The notes: generated from the letters alone by a model not told the origin. Positions 1 through 8,237 are shown, counted from the first letter of the stretch. The stretch is DNA of 64,000 bases from Streptomyces sp. NBC_01262 (GCF_036226365.1 NZ_CP108462.1:4772501-4836500), one strand, 5' to 3'. A program made the numbers and translations.

Positions 1-842
1 TGGCGGGCGACAGCGCGAGCGCCGGCTCGGGCGGGACCGTCGTCGTCGGCTCGGCGAACTTCCCCGAGAGCTCCCTGCTCGGCGAGATCTACGCCCAGGC
101 CCTGGAGGCCAAGGGCATAAAGGTCACCCGCAAGTTCGACATCGGCGCCCGCGAGGTCTACTACGACCAGGTCGTCAAGGGCGGTATCGACGTCATCCCC
201 GAGTACAACGGCGCGCTGCTCGCGGTGGCGGTCGACAAGAACAGCACCGCCACCAACACCACCGAGGTCAACGCCGCACTCAAGGCGAAGCTGCCCTCGT
301 CCGTGGAGATCCTCGACTCCGCCGCCGCCGAGGACAAGGACTCGATCACGGTCACCGCCGCGACCGCCGCCAAGTACAACCTCACCTCCCTCGCCGACCT
401 CAAGCCCGTCGCGAGCAAGCTGACGGTCGGCGGCGGCTCGGAGTTCAAGACCCGTACGCAGGGTCTCGTCGGCCTGAAGAACATCTACGGCGTGGAGTTC
501 GGGAAGTTCCAGCCGCTCGACGCGGGCGCCCAGAGCACCCTGGTCGACCTGCTGAAGAAGGACAAGGTCCAGGCGGCGAACCTCTACACCACCGACCCCT
601 CGATCGTCGCCGACAAGCTCGTGGTGCTCAAGGACCCGAAGTTCCTGTTCGCCGCGCAGAACGTCACGCCCCTGGTCTACAAGTCGGCCGTCAACGACAC
701 GGCCAAGGCCGCGCTCAACGCGATCTCGGCCAAGCTCACCACCGAGGACCTGCTGGAGATGATGAAGAAGCTCGTCAACGACAAGGAGGACTCCAGCGAG
801 GTCGCCACGGCCTGGCTGAAGAGCGCCGGCCTCGTCAGCTAG
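1..842 (+). CDS. Glycine betaine/osmoprotectant ABC transporter substrate-binding protein, 5'-truncated
   Basis: The reading frame is open from base 3, so the start and signal peptide lie outside the window; 279 codons plus stop are present. The product is the extracytoplasmic binding subunit of a QAT-type (OpuC/OsmF-like) quaternary-amine importer. Family features visible are the opening strand VVVGSANFPESSLLGEIYAQ, then the DIGAREVYYDQV and DVIPEYNGALL segments that shape the ligand pocket, and the late PLVYKSAVNDTAKAALNAIS segment. The Gly/Ser/Ala-rich stretch at the left edge is probably the linker after a lipidated or cleaved N-terminus. The permease and ATPase partners are presumably upstream, out of view. 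The gene ends in a strong hairpin. The family call is secure; the exact substrate (betaine, choline or carnitine) is not. Confidence 0.9.
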   Translation, partial: AGDSASAGSGGTVVVGSANFPESSLLGEIYAQALEAKGIKVTRKFDIGAREVYYDQVVKGGIDVIPEYNGALLAVAVDKNSTATNTTEVNAALKAKLPSSVEILDSAAAEDKDSITVTAATAAKYNLTSLADLKPVASKLTVGGGSEFKTRTQGLVGLKNIYGVEFGKFQPLDAGAQSTLVDLLKKDKVQAANLYTTDPSIVADKLVVLKDPKFLFAAQNVTPLVYKSAVNDTAKAALNAISAKLTTEDLLEMMKKLVNDKEDSSEVATAWLKSAGLVS

Positions 843-849
843 CGCGTTC

Positions 850-880
850 GCCGGACGGGCTGAAATTCAGCCCGTCCGGC
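850..880 (+). terminator. Hairpin terminator after the binding-protein gene
   Basis: A perfect 15-bp inverted repeat (GCCGGACGGGCTGAA against its complement) with a one-base centre begins eight bases after the stop codon and is followed by a T-rich stretch (GATTTGTTAT). The stem is long and GC-rich, as expected of an intrinsic actinobacterial terminator. The right arm plus the following bases recurs exactly near 38.4 kb, so this hairpin belongs to a dispersed repeat type. Confidence 0.8.
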
Positions 881-932
881 GATTTGTTATAAAGCACCGC
901 AGTAGGTACGAATGCAGGACAGGAGTCCGCAC

Positions 933-2426
933 ATGATGTCGTCCCCGATGTCGCCCCCCACAGCGGTCACCGCCCCCGCCCGTGCCGTCGTCCTGGACGG
1001 CCGCAGCCTCACGGTCCCCGATGTCGTACGCCTCGCCGACCGCTCCCGCCGTCCCGCGCCGGACCCCCTGGCGATGGAGGCCGCCGAGGCCTCCTGGCAC
1101 ACCGCCCGCGAACTGGCCATGAGCGGCCGGGTCTACGGCCGCACCACCGGCGTCGGCGCCAACCGCCACGAGGACGTCCCGGCCGACGACGCCGACCACG
1201 GCCTGCGACTGCTGCGAAGCCACGCCGGCGCCATCGGCGAGCCCATTCCCGCCCGCCAGGCCCGCGCCATGCTCGCGATCCGCGCCAACCAGCTCCTGGC
1301 CGGCGGCGCCGGGCTGCGCCCCGCCGTCATCACCGCGCTGGTCGCCGCCCTGGAGTCCGGCGCCCACCCCGTCATAAACGAGTACGGGGCCGTCGGCACC
1401 GGCGACCTGGCCGCCCTCGCCCAGACCGGCCTGGCCCTGGCCGGCGAGCACCCCTGGGCGGCCGGACCCCCGCCCGACCCGATCACCCTGGACAACAACG
1501 ACGCCCTCGCCCTGATCAGCAGCAACGCCCTCACCCTCGGCCAGTCCGCCCTCGCCCTGGACGAACTGCGCGGCCTCCTGGCCGCCGCCACCGCCGTGGC
1601 CGCGCTCTCCCTGCTGGCCGTGGACGGCTCGTACGAGGCGTACGCCACCCCCGTCCACGCCGCCCGCCCGCACCCTGGCGCCGTCTCCGTCGCGGCCGGC
1701 ATGCGCCGCCTGCTCGGCGCGCCGGACCGGCCCACCCCTCCGCTGGGCCGGATCCAGGACCCGTACGGCTTCCGCTGCCTGCCCCAGATCCACGGCCCCG
1801 CGCAGGACGCCGCCGACGCGCTGGACCGCGTACTGACCGTCGAGATCAACGCCGCCGCCGAGAACCCCCTGATCTGCGTCGCCGACCACGCGGCCTACCA
1901 CCACGGCAACTTCTACCTCGCCCAGGTCGCCCTGGCCCTGGACGCCTTCCGGCTGGCCATGTTCCAGACCGCCCGGCTGTCCACCGCCCGCCTGTCCGCC
2001 CTGTCCGAGCCCGCGTACACCCGGCTGCGCCCCTTCCTCGCCGACCCGCTCCCCGCCAGCTCCGGCGTCATGATCCTCGAATACGCCGCCGGCGCCGCCC
2101 TCGGCGAACTGCGCGCCGCCTCCGCCCCCGCCTCCCTCGGCCACGCCGTCCTGGCCCGCGGCGTCGAGGAGCAGGCCAGCTTCGCCTCCCTGGCCGCCCG
2201 CCAGACACTGCGCGCCGGCGCCGACTACCGCCTGGTCCTGGGCTGCGAACTCGTCACCGCCATGCGGGCGTTGCGCCAGCGCGACCTCCGCCCCGACCCC
2301 GGCCTCCCCGTCGGCCGCGCCTACGCCCTCGCCGACGAGGTCCTCGCCCCGGAGATGGCCGACCGCCCCCTCACGGACGACGTGTCGGCCGCGGCCCGCA
2401 TGCTCGACCGTTTCGCCGAACTCTGA
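933..2426 (+). CDS. Aromatic amino-acid lyase (HAL/PAL) homologue with a non-canonical active-site motif
   Basis: Related to histidine and phenylalanine ammonia-lyases, about 497 aa, the usual family length. The fold is indicated by YGRTTGVGANR (Tyr68 in the position of the catalytic HAL tyrosine), NALTLGQSALAL, the AAENPLI segment, NFYLAQVALALD and SSGVMILEYAAGAALGEL. The segment that normally reads G-S-V-G-Ala-Ser-Gly-D-L instead reads GAVGTGDLAALAQ near residues 152–164. The Ala-Ser-Gly that cyclises into the MIO cofactor is therefore replaced by Thr-Gly, one residue shorter. Ordinary MIO chemistry is not expected, so calling it a histidine ammonia-lyase would be unsafe. ATG 933 is chosen over 912 because AGGAG lies seven bases upstream of it. 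An RpiR-type regulator follows after 19 bases, probably in the same operon. Confidence 0.85.
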   Translation: MMSSPMSPPTAVTAPARAVVLDGRSLTVPDVVRLADRSRRPAPDPLAMEAAEASWHTARELAMSGRVYGRTTGVGANRHEDVPADDADHGLRLLRSHAGAIGEPIPARQARAMLAIRANQLLAGGAGLRPAVITALVAALESGAHPVINEYGAVGTGDLAALAQTGLALAGEHPWAAGPPPDPITLDNNDALALISSNALTLGQSALALDELRGLLAAATAVAALSLLAVDGSYEAYATPVHAARPHPGAVSVAAGMRRLLGAPDRPTPPLGRIQDPYGFRCLPQIHGPAQDAADALDRVLTVEINAAAENPLICVADHAAYHHGNFYLAQVALALDAFRLAMFQTARLSTARLSALSEPAYTRLRPFLADPLPASSGVMILEYAAGAALGELRAASAPASLGHAVLARGVEEQASFASLAARQTLRAGADYRLVLGCELVTAMRALRQRDLRPDPGLPVGRAYALADEVLAPEMADRPLTDDVSAAARMLDRFAEL

Positions 2427-2445
2427 GCCGCAGGAGGACGACCGT

Positions 2446-3288
2446 ATGACCGCAAGCCCCAACGCGTCCGCCCGCCTGCACCGTCTCTTCGAGGGGCACC
2501 GCCTCACCCCCACCCAGCGCCGCATAGCCCACTGCATGGTCCGCCAGGCCGCCGAAGCCCCCTTCCTCTCCAGCGTCGAGCTAGCCGAACTGGCCGGCGT
2601 AAGCCAGCCCTCCGTCACCCGCTTCGCCGTCGCCCTCGGCTTCGACGGCTACCCGGCCCTGCGCAAGCACCTGCGCGACGCGGCCCCGGCCGGACCGGAG
2701 ACGGCCAGAGGAACCGGCAACCCGTACCAGCAGGCCATCCAGGCCGAGATCGACAACCTCCGCCACCTGTCCTCCCTCCTGTCCGACCCCACCCCCGTCA
2801 CCCGCGCCGGCCACCTCCTCGCCGCCTCCCGCCCCCTCCCCGTCCTCGGCCTGCGCTCCGCCGCCGCCCAGGCCCGCGCCTTCGCCTACTTCGCCGCCAA
2901 GGTCCACCCCGACATCCGCCTCCTCGACGAAGCCGGCTCCCTCCTCCACGACCGCCTCGACCACGCCCGCCACTCCGGCGCCACCGCCCTCCTCTGCTTC
3001 GCCCTCCCCCGCCACCCCCGCGAACTCCTCGACGCCCTCTCCCACGCCCGCTCCCTCGGCCTCACCGTCATCACCATCGCCGACGGCGCCTTCACCCCCA
3101 TCTCCGCCCACTGCGACCTCCTCCTCCCCGCCCCCGTCGGCACCCACCTCGTCTTCGACACCGTCTCCGCCCCCATGCTCCTCGGCCAAGTCCTCCTCGA
3201 AGCCATGTGCGACGACCTCCCCGACGCCCAGTCCCGCCTGGAACAGTTCGACGCCCGCGCAGCGGCCCGGGGTCTGTTCGTGGAGTGA
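2446..3288 (+). CDS. MurR/RpiR family transcriptional regulator (HTH + SIS)
   Basis: A cytoplasmic DNA-binding regulator of 280 aa. Residues about 5–80 form the RpiR-type helix-turn-helix (LTPTQRRIAHCMV, then the recognition region AELAGVSQPSVTRFAVALGFDGYPALRKHL). Residues about 110–265 form a SIS sugar-isomerase-like effector domain (LPVLGLRSAAAQARAFAYF; ALLCFALPRHPRELLDAL; GLTVITIADGAFTPIS). SIS domains usually bind phosphosugars, but family members beside lyase genes often control amino-acid or ureide catabolism. It follows the lyase homologue with a good AGGAGG site, so the two are likely co-transcribed and the regulator probably controls that operon. The ligand is unknown. Confidence 0.9.
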   Translation: MTASPNASARLHRLFEGHRLTPTQRRIAHCMVRQAAEAPFLSSVELAELAGVSQPSVTRFAVALGFDGYPALRKHLRDAAPAGPETARGTGNPYQQAIQAEIDNLRHLSSLLSDPTPVTRAGHLLAASRPLPVLGLRSAAAQARAFAYFAAKVHPDIRLLDEAGSLLHDRLDHARHSGATALLCFALPRHPRELLDALSHARSLGLTVITIADGAFTPISAHCDLLLPAPVGTHLVFDTVSAPMLLGQVLLEAMCDDLPDAQSRLEQFDARAAARGLFVE

Positions 3289-3358
3289 GGCCGTCTGTCG
3301 GAGGGGCCGTCTACTGTGCGCATATCGCCTGCGGGGTGGCTGATGAGGAGGTCCGGAA

Positions 3359-3898
3359 GTGAGTGTTCAGGACTACCTGTGGCACGTGGCTGAGCAGGCT
3401 GCGGCGACGTTCGAAGGCTTCAGGATCGAAGTCGTGGGGGGCCGGATCGTCATGACGCCGCGGAGCGAGATCCGAAGCTGGACCATCCGTCGCGTACAGA
3501 ACTCCGCAGAAGCCGCCGGCATCGCTGAGGAGCGTCTCGTCTCAGATGTGCTGATCCAGTTCCCCGGCGAGGCACCGCGCGCTCCGGACGTCGCGATCCT
3601 GGAGGATGGCGCCACCGCTCCGTACTCGTACGAGGACTTGCTCGCGGCCATCGAGATCGTGTCCACCCCCGATGACGACAACGACTACTCGGTCAAACTG
3701 CAGCAGTACGCCCGGTTCGGGATCCCCACCTACGTGATCATCGACCCCTTCCGGGCCAAGTGCACCGTACTGACCCGTCCGAAGGACAGCGCCTACGCGA
3801 CCCGCGAGGAGTACGCCTACGGCGAGACGGTCACTCTGCACCTCACCGACGGCGGCGCCGTGCAGATCCCGACGGACAAGTTCAAGCGCAAGAGCTGA
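3359..3898 (+). CDS. Uma2 family endonuclease-fold protein (DUF820)
   Basis: 179 aa, one PD-(D/E)XK nuclease-like domain. The family pattern is clear: GGRIVMTPRSEIRS near the N-terminus, PDVAILEDG (acidic residue), AIEIVSTPDDDNDYSVKLQQYARFG spread over two segments (Glu and Lys of the putative active site), then IPTYVIIDPF. The GTG start is set by AGGAGG seven bases upstream. Streptomyces genomes carry many single copies of this family and no physiological role is established for them. It is convergent with the LysR gene, and nothing nearby suggests a restriction partner. Confidence 0.88.
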   Translation: MSVQDYLWHVAEQAAATFEGFRIEVVGGRIVMTPRSEIRSWTIRRVQNSAEAAGIAEERLVSDVLIQFPGEAPRAPDVAILEDGATAPYSYEDLLAAIEIVSTPDDDNDYSVKLQQYARFGIPTYVIIDPFRAKCTVLTRPKDSAYATREEYAYGETVTLHLTDGGAVQIPTDKFKRKS

Positions 3899-3911
3899 CG
3901 CGCCCGCAGGC

Positions 3912-4808
3912 CTACGTGCGGGCGACCAGGGCCATCAGCTGGGCCGCCGCGCCCGTCGGAGGGGCTTCGGTGGGCCAGATGGCGCGGAAGCGGCGGATGA
4001 GGAGGGTGTGGTCTTCGAGGGGGACGGAGACGAGGCGGCCGTCGGCGAGTTCGGAGGCTACGGCGAGGCGGCTGAGGATGGCGGGTGCTTCGCCGGCGGC
4101 GACGGCGGATTTGATGGCGGTGGTGGAGCCGAGTTCGGCGGCGGGGAGGGCGGGGCGGGAGAGGAGGCGGAGGGCGGCGTCGCGGGTGCCGGAGCCGGGT
4201 TCGCGGAGGATGAGGGGGGTGGCGGAGAGCTCGGGGAGGGGGAGGGGCTTGCGACGGGTGGCCCAGGGGTGGGAGGGGGCGACGATGACGACCAGTTCGT
4301 CGCCGCCGACGATGCGGCTGCGCAGGCCGCGGGGGGCGTGCGGGCCTTCGACGAAGCCGAGGTCGGCCTCGCGGTGGCGGACCATGTCGGCGACCTGCTG
4401 GGAGTTGCCGACGCGGAGGGCGACCTTGATGTCCGGGGCGCGTTCGCGCAGGGCGAGGAGCCAGCCGGGGACGCGGTGATCGGCGATCGTCATGGAGGCG
4501 GCGATACGGAGCCGGCCCTGCTGGTCGGCGTGGAGCGCGGCGACGCCGCTGACGAGGGCGCGGGCGGCGTCCAGGACCGGCATGGCCCATTCGACGACCG
4601 CGGCCCCGGCCTGGGTGAGGCGGGAGCCGGTGGGGCCGCGTTCGAGAAGGGTCAGGCGGAGGCTGCGTTCCAGGGCGCGGATCCGCATGCTCGCCGCCGG
4701 CTGGCTGATGCCGTGCCGGGCGGCGGCCTGGCCGAGGCTGCCGGTCTCGGCGACGGAGACCAGGAGATCCAGGACCTTCAGGTCGGGGGTTCCCGGAGGC
4801 AGGGTCAT
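3912..4808 (-). CDS. LysR family transcriptional regulator
   Basis: 298 aa. The N-terminal winged HTH (LKVLDLLVSVAETGSLGQAA, then ISQPAASMRIRALE) is followed by a two-lobed substrate-binding-type effector domain with the usual VADMVRHREADLGFVEG motif. The gene diverges from a YeiH-type exporter 90 bases away. The same pairing, LysR YeiE with YeiH, is found in E. coli, so this regulator most likely controls the exporter and itself. By analogy the inducer could be an oxidised-sulfur or related anion; this is inference. Confidence 0.9.
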   Translation of the reverse strand: MTLPPGTPDLKVLDLLVSVAETGSLGQAAARHGISQPAASMRIRALERSLRLTLLERGPTGSRLTQAGAAVVEWAMPVLDAARALVSGVAALHADQQGRLRIAASMTIADHRVPGWLLALRERAPDIKVALRVGNSQQVADMVRHREADLGFVEGPHAPRGLRSRIVGGDELVVIVAPSHPWATRRKPLPLPELSATPLILREPGSGTRDAALRLLSRPALPAAELGSTTAIKSAVAAGEAPAILSRLAVASELADGRLVSVPLEDHTLLIRRFRAIWPTEAPPTGAAAQLMALVART

Positions 4809-4898
4809 CAGTCCAGCTTATGAGGTCCTTGGGATTTGGGCTCTACCGGGCCGCGTGCGCGGCGGCGATCGTTCGTATGGACTCGTCAAGGAGACTCC

Positions 4899-5939
4899 AT
4901 GGGATGGTCCTACGCGCCGCCGGTACGGGCAGTAGTACTGCGGCACGCCGTACTACTGCCCGTACTTCCCGGCCTGGCCGCCGCCCTGCTCGTCGCCGTC
5001 CCGGCCGCCCTGCTGGGCGCTGCGCTGCCCGTCGTCGGCGGCCCCGTCTTCGGTATCGTGGCCGGCGCCGCCGCCGGGCCACTGCTCCGCCGCCACCTGC
5101 CCGAACGCCACCTGCGGCTGCTGCTGCCGGGCTTCGCGGCGGCGGGCAAACAGGTCCTGCAGGCGTCCGTCGTCGTGCTGGGGGCGGGGCTATCGCTGGG
5201 CGAGGTCGTCAGGGTCGGCGGCGAGTCGCTGCCCGTCATGGCGGGCACGCTGACCGTGGCCCTCGGCGGGGCCTGGGCGCTGGGGCGGCTGCTCGGGGTC
5301 CACCGGGAGGCGGCGCTGCTGATCGGGGTCGGCACCGGGATCTGCGGGGCCTCGGCGATCGCGGCGGTGACCGCCGTGACCGGCCCGGCCAAGGACCGGG
5401 TCGCGTACGCGCTCGGCACGATCTTCACCTTCAACATCGCCGCCGTGCTCCTGTTCCCGCCGCTGGGGCACCTGCTCGGCCTGTCCCAGGAGGGCTTCGG
5501 GCTGTGGAGCGGGACGGCGGTCAACGACACCTCGTCCGTCGTCGCCGCGTCCTACGCCTACGGGGCCACGGCGGGCGCGTACGCGGTCGTCGTCAAACTG
5601 ACCCGGAGCCTCATGATCGTGCCCGTCTGCCTGATCCTCCAGGCCCGGAAGGGACGACCCCCCGGACGACGACTCCGGCAGGTGTTCCCCCTCTTCATCC
5701 TCGCCTTTCTGGCCGCCTCGGCAGTCGCCTCCCTCGGCGGCGTCCCCGCTTCCTGGCACCCCCAGATCTCGGCGCTCAGCGCCTTCCTGATCACCGTCGC
5801 CCTCACGGGCATCGGTCTCGGCCTCGACCTGTCACAGGTGCGTGCCGCCGGGGTCCGGCCCCTGCTGCTCGGCGCGCTGCTGTGGCTGGCCGTGGCGACG
5901 ACCGGGCTGGGGCTCCAGGCGCTGACGGGCCGGCTGTAG
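4899..5939 (+). CDS. YeiH/UPF0324 family putative sulfate exporter
   Basis: An integral membrane protein of 346 aa with about ten hydrophobic segments. The family signature GVGTGICGASAIAAVTAVTG is present, with a later LWSGTAVNDTSSVVAAS segment shared by the family. ATG 4899 (MGWSYAPP) is chosen because AAGGAG lies five bases before it; the frame is open further upstream. Members are annotated as putative sulfate or sulfonate-related exporters mainly from genome context, and biochemical proof is thin. A perfect long inverted repeat sits in codons 9–23 and is listed separately. Partner: the divergent LysR gene. Confidence 0.88.
   Translation: MGWSYAPPVRAVVLRHAVLLPVLPGLAAALLVAVPAALLGAALPVVGGPVFGIVAGAAAGPLLRRHLPERHLRLLLPGFAAAGKQVLQASVVVLGAGLSLGEVVRVGGESLPVMAGTLTVALGGAWALGRLLGVHREAALLIGVGTGICGASAIAAVTAVTGPAKDRVAYALGTIFTFNIAAVLLFPPLGHLLGLSQEGFGLWSGTAVNDTSSVVAASYAYGATAGAYAVVVKLTRSLMIVPVCLILQARKGRPPGRRLRQVFPLFILAFLAASAVASLGGVPASWHPQISALSAFLITVALTGIGLGLDLSQVRAAGVRPLLLGALLWLAVATTGLGLQALTGRL
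4923..4965. repeat. Perfect 16-bp inverted repeat inside the 5' end of the exporter gene
   Basis: GTACGGGCAGTAGTAC at 4923–4938 is exactly repeated in inverse at 4950–4965, with an 11-base spacer. It lies 24 bases after the start codon, in codons for R-A-V-V-L-R-H-A-V-L-L-P-V-L. In RNA it could form a 16-bp stem early in the coding region. In DNA it is a large dyad that could serve as an operator. Confidence 0.85.
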
Positions 5940-5981
5940 AAACAAGCGCCTCGATGAAGGACCGACTGCTGATTGTTGCTT

Positions 5982-6383
5982 TCACCCGGACATGCCTGAG
6001 TCGCCGTCCATGGGAGGTTCCCCGGCGGCCTTGCGCCGGGCGGCTGCCGCGAGGGCTTGGTCGAGCTCCTCGCGCGCCCGGCGCGCGATGCCCTCGCTGT
6101 CGTGCAGCAGTTCCTCGGCCTCTGCGAGCGTGGGACGGGAAGGCGGCGGCCCCTGGTAGGTGAGCCGGTCGTAGAGCCAGCAGCAGGCCTGGTCCTCGTC
6201 CGGGAAGCTCTCGTGCACATCACGTGTGTCGCGCTCATGGACCCCCACGAGCCACCGGCCGTCGCGCTCTTCGAGGAAGTAGTGGTCGGACGGGCGGGGG
6301 CCGCCCGGGCAGCCGGGGATCTCGTAGTACGCGGCCGGGACCCCGGCTGCCCGCAGCGCGTCGCACAGCTCATGCCGATCCAT
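5982..6383 (-). CDS. Hypothetical protein, candidate immunity factor for the TNT-type toxin
   Basis: 133 aa, acidic, without signal peptide or membrane segment, so probably cytoplasmic. No family is recognised. The sequence has a compact N-terminal half rich in aromatic residues (PAAYYEIPG, SDHYFLEERDGRWLVGVHERD, CCWLYDRLTYQG) and a helical C-terminal half rich in Glu, Arg and Ala. GGGAG precedes the ATG by nine bases. It lies directly downstream of, and on the same strand as, a secreted TNT/DUF4237 protein. In M. tuberculosis the gene after the TNT toxin encodes its cytosolic antitoxin (IFT), so an immunity role is the natural hypothesis, based on position only. A hairpin between the two genes suggests partly separate expression. 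Confidence 0.6.
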   Translation of the reverse strand: MDRHELCDALRAAGVPAAYYEIPGCPGGPRPSDHYFLEERDGRWLVGVHERDTRDVHESFPDEDQACCWLYDRLTYQGPPPSRPTLAEAEELLHDSEGIARRAREELDQALAAAARRKAAGEPPMDGDSGMSG

Positions 6384-6409
6384 GGATCCAGTCTCCCAGT
6401 CGTCACGGT

Positions 6410-6436
6410 GCCGGGCCCGCTCATGGCGGGCCCGGC
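6410..6436 (-). terminator. Hairpin between the TNT-like gene and its downstream neighbour
   Basis: A perfect 11-bp GC stem (GCCGGGCCCGC and its complement) with a five-base loop lies 36 bases past the toxin stop codon and 27 bases before the next start codon. There is no clear U-run. It may end or attenuate toxin mRNA before the putative immunity gene. Confidence 0.6.
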
Positions 6437-6472
6437 GGGGACGAGAGCGTACGGGGACGTGGGCGGGCGGGT

Positions 6473-7279
6473 TCAGTTCAGTCGCACCAGGGTGCGGTCG
6501 GCCACCAGGGCCGCGACATTCGGGCGAGGCGTGGGGTCGCCGCAGGCATCGCTCGATGTCACGTACTGCACACCGTTGCCCGGCTGCTCGAACGTCGGGG
6601 CGATGGGCCCCGCGCACACCACCACGTCCCTGTTCACCCGGTACAGGTGGTAGTCGTACGGGTAGCTCGGATCGACGGTGTCGAGGTTGGACGGCGGGAG
6701 CCCCCGCTCGCCGTATCTGGCACCCGCCGGGGAGAGGAACCGGCCGAACTCGTTGCCGAAACGATCGACCAGCTGCCCTTGGTGGAGCGTCAGGTGTCGG
6801 GCGATCGGGTTTCCGGTGGTGTCGAGTTCGTAGCCGTCATAGTCCGGGTATCGCCAGTTACCCCGGCCGAAGGCGGCGGCCGGATCCCACCACTTGTTAA
6901 GGAACTCCTTGGGGGTGAGACCGCCGAACCGGTGGTAGCCGTTGAGGATGGCCCCCAGCACCCCCCGGGTCGGCAACTTGGTGGGACCGAGCCTCCAGTC
7001 GTCGCAGAAGAAGCGCGAGCTGTCGGCGTACGCATAAGGCGGCGGCAGCAGACCCAGGCACACCGGCCATGGCCCGGGCCTGTCCTGCTGCCCGGCCTGC
7101 GGCTTCGCGCGCTCGACTCCGGTCCCTGTTGCCGGTATGCCCGACCGGGCCGACACGGTCACCGCTGCCTCGCCGCCCACAGCTGCGGAGGCGGTCGAGG
7201 AGACGGCGGAGCCGAGGAGAAGAGAGCTGGTCAGGCCTGCGACGGCAGCCAGGCTCGCGCACCATCTGAACGGTTTCAC
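6473..7279 (-). CDS. Secreted TNT-domain (DUF4237) protein, NAD+ glycohydrolase-like
   Basis: 268 aa. GTG 7279 is preceded by AGGAGGA. The N-terminus (KPFRW, then a long Ala/Leu/Val core ending SSTASAA) is a Sec signal peptide, so the mature protein is exported. The C-terminal 100 residues match the tuberculosis necrotizing toxin fold. They include GQLVDRFGNEFGRFLSPAG, the LPPSNL turn, YHLYRVNRDVVVCAGPIAP and QPGNGVQYVTS, which hold the family's conserved Arg, Tyr and Gln positions. Known TNT enzymes hydrolyse NAD+ to nicotinamide and ADP-ribose. There is no delivery domain beyond the signal peptide, so it would be released freely or held at the cell wall. The small gene downstream may provide immunity. 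Confidence 0.85.
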   Translation of the reverse strand: MKPFRWCASLAAVAGLTSSLLLGSAVSSTASAAVGGEAAVTVSARSGIPATGTGVERAKPQAGQQDRPGPWPVCLGLLPPPYAYADSSRFFCDDWRLGPTKLPTRGVLGAILNGYHRFGGLTPKEFLNKWWDPAAAFGRGNWRYPDYDGYELDTTGNPIARHLTLHQGQLVDRFGNEFGRFLSPAGARYGERGLPPSNLDTVDPSYPYDYHLYRVNRDVVVCAGPIAPTFEQPGNGVQYVTSSDACGDPTPRPNVAALVADRTLVRLN

Positions 7280-7661
7280 GGAGTCCTCCTGGGTGAAATC
7301 GGTGTTCGGAGCACGCCTTGGCCGCCCCGGATGAGGAAGAAAGGACGATGTCCCACGAATCACTGGAACCGACAGAACGGGCCGGGGCGACCGGGGAGAC
7401 CTGGCGTTGCGCCTGATGGGTTGCACGTCGCCCCCAGTTGGCCCTGAGGGCAGGCGTGGGCAGGCGCCGACCTGCGGGCGGGTCGGTCGGAGGACCCGAG
7501 CCTGGTGGTGCTGGACACCCAGAGCGTCCGCAGTGGCGGTGTTCGCGGCAGGGGTGCACGACAACCGGACCGGGACGGGCGTTGCGTCGAACGGAAGCCG
7601 GCCGACCAAGAAAGCGCAAAGATCACGCACAGGATCCGTGCGGACCGGCCATGATCCGGGC
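7280..7661. other. 382-bp intergenic region between divergent genes
   Basis: This stretch separates the leftward TNT-like gene from the rightward DUF4328 gene and must hold both promoters. I see no convincing small gene, RNA or long dyad. Short open frames here lack coding-like third-position bias. Confidence 0.5.
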
Positions 7662-8237
7662 ATGCCCACCACCACAGAATCCGTCACCAACGCCAACGTC
7701 AGGGCGCCCTGGCTTCTCGCTCGCCTCGCGCAGGGCTCGATAGCGGTGGCGGTCGTCACCGACGTGTTCCGGATGACGGCTGCCAGGGCGGGGCTCGCGT
7801 CGATGGTGTACGTCTACGCGATGACCCTGGCCGCCGTGCTCTTCCTGGTCTGGCTCGGCCGGTGCCGGCGGAACGCGGAGATCCTCTCCCCGGGCACTGC
7901 TGCCGTGAACGGGGCCTGGGCCGTGTTCGCGTGGCTCATACCGGTGGTCAATCTGTGGGTCCCGAGGGCGTTCGTGGTCAACGTCCAGCGGGCGAGCGCC
8001 GGCAGGGCTGAGAAGGGACCGAACACAGCGCTGGTGAACGCATGGTGGGGGTTCCTGGTCGCGCACACGGTGGTGACGGGGATGGGGCAGACGATGGGCC
8101 AGGGGAGGTCGGTGCCGTTCATCGTGCTGTCGGAGGGCCTCAACTTCGCCGCGGCGGCGCTCGCGGTCCGCGTGATCCAGCACATCACCGCACTGCAGAG
8201 CGCCGCGCGCAGCGCAAGGTCAGCAGTGACAGCCTGA
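7662..8237 (+). CDS. DUF4328 domain membrane protein
   Basis: 191 aa with four or five hydrophobic segments. The family signature is present: WLGRCRRNAEILSPG, then WAVFAWLIPVVNLWVPRAFV and a following VNVQRAS. The function of the family is unknown; members are multi-pass membrane proteins common in Streptomyces. The start at ATG 7662 is a judgement, because the frame is open upstream and no strong ribosome site is visible. The 3' end overlaps the convergent amine oxidase gene by 18 bases. Confidence 0.8.
   Translation: MPTTTESVTNANVRAPWLLARLAQGSIAVAVVTDVFRMTAARAGLASMVYVYAMTLAAVLFLVWLGRCRRNAEILSPGTAAVNGAWAVFAWLIPVVNLWVPRAFVVNVQRASAGRAEKGPNTALVNAWWGFLVAHTVVTGMGQTMGQGRSVPFIVLSEGLNFAAAALAVRVIQHITALQSAARSARSAVTA

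Noticed and set aside
6898-6900. TTA codons in the TNT-like gene and several others (for example near 7035, 24186, 36275, 37848, 62327)
   Set aside because: Checked against the reading frames, these triplets are out of frame; only the Tm-1-like gene has in-frame TTA codons among those I found.
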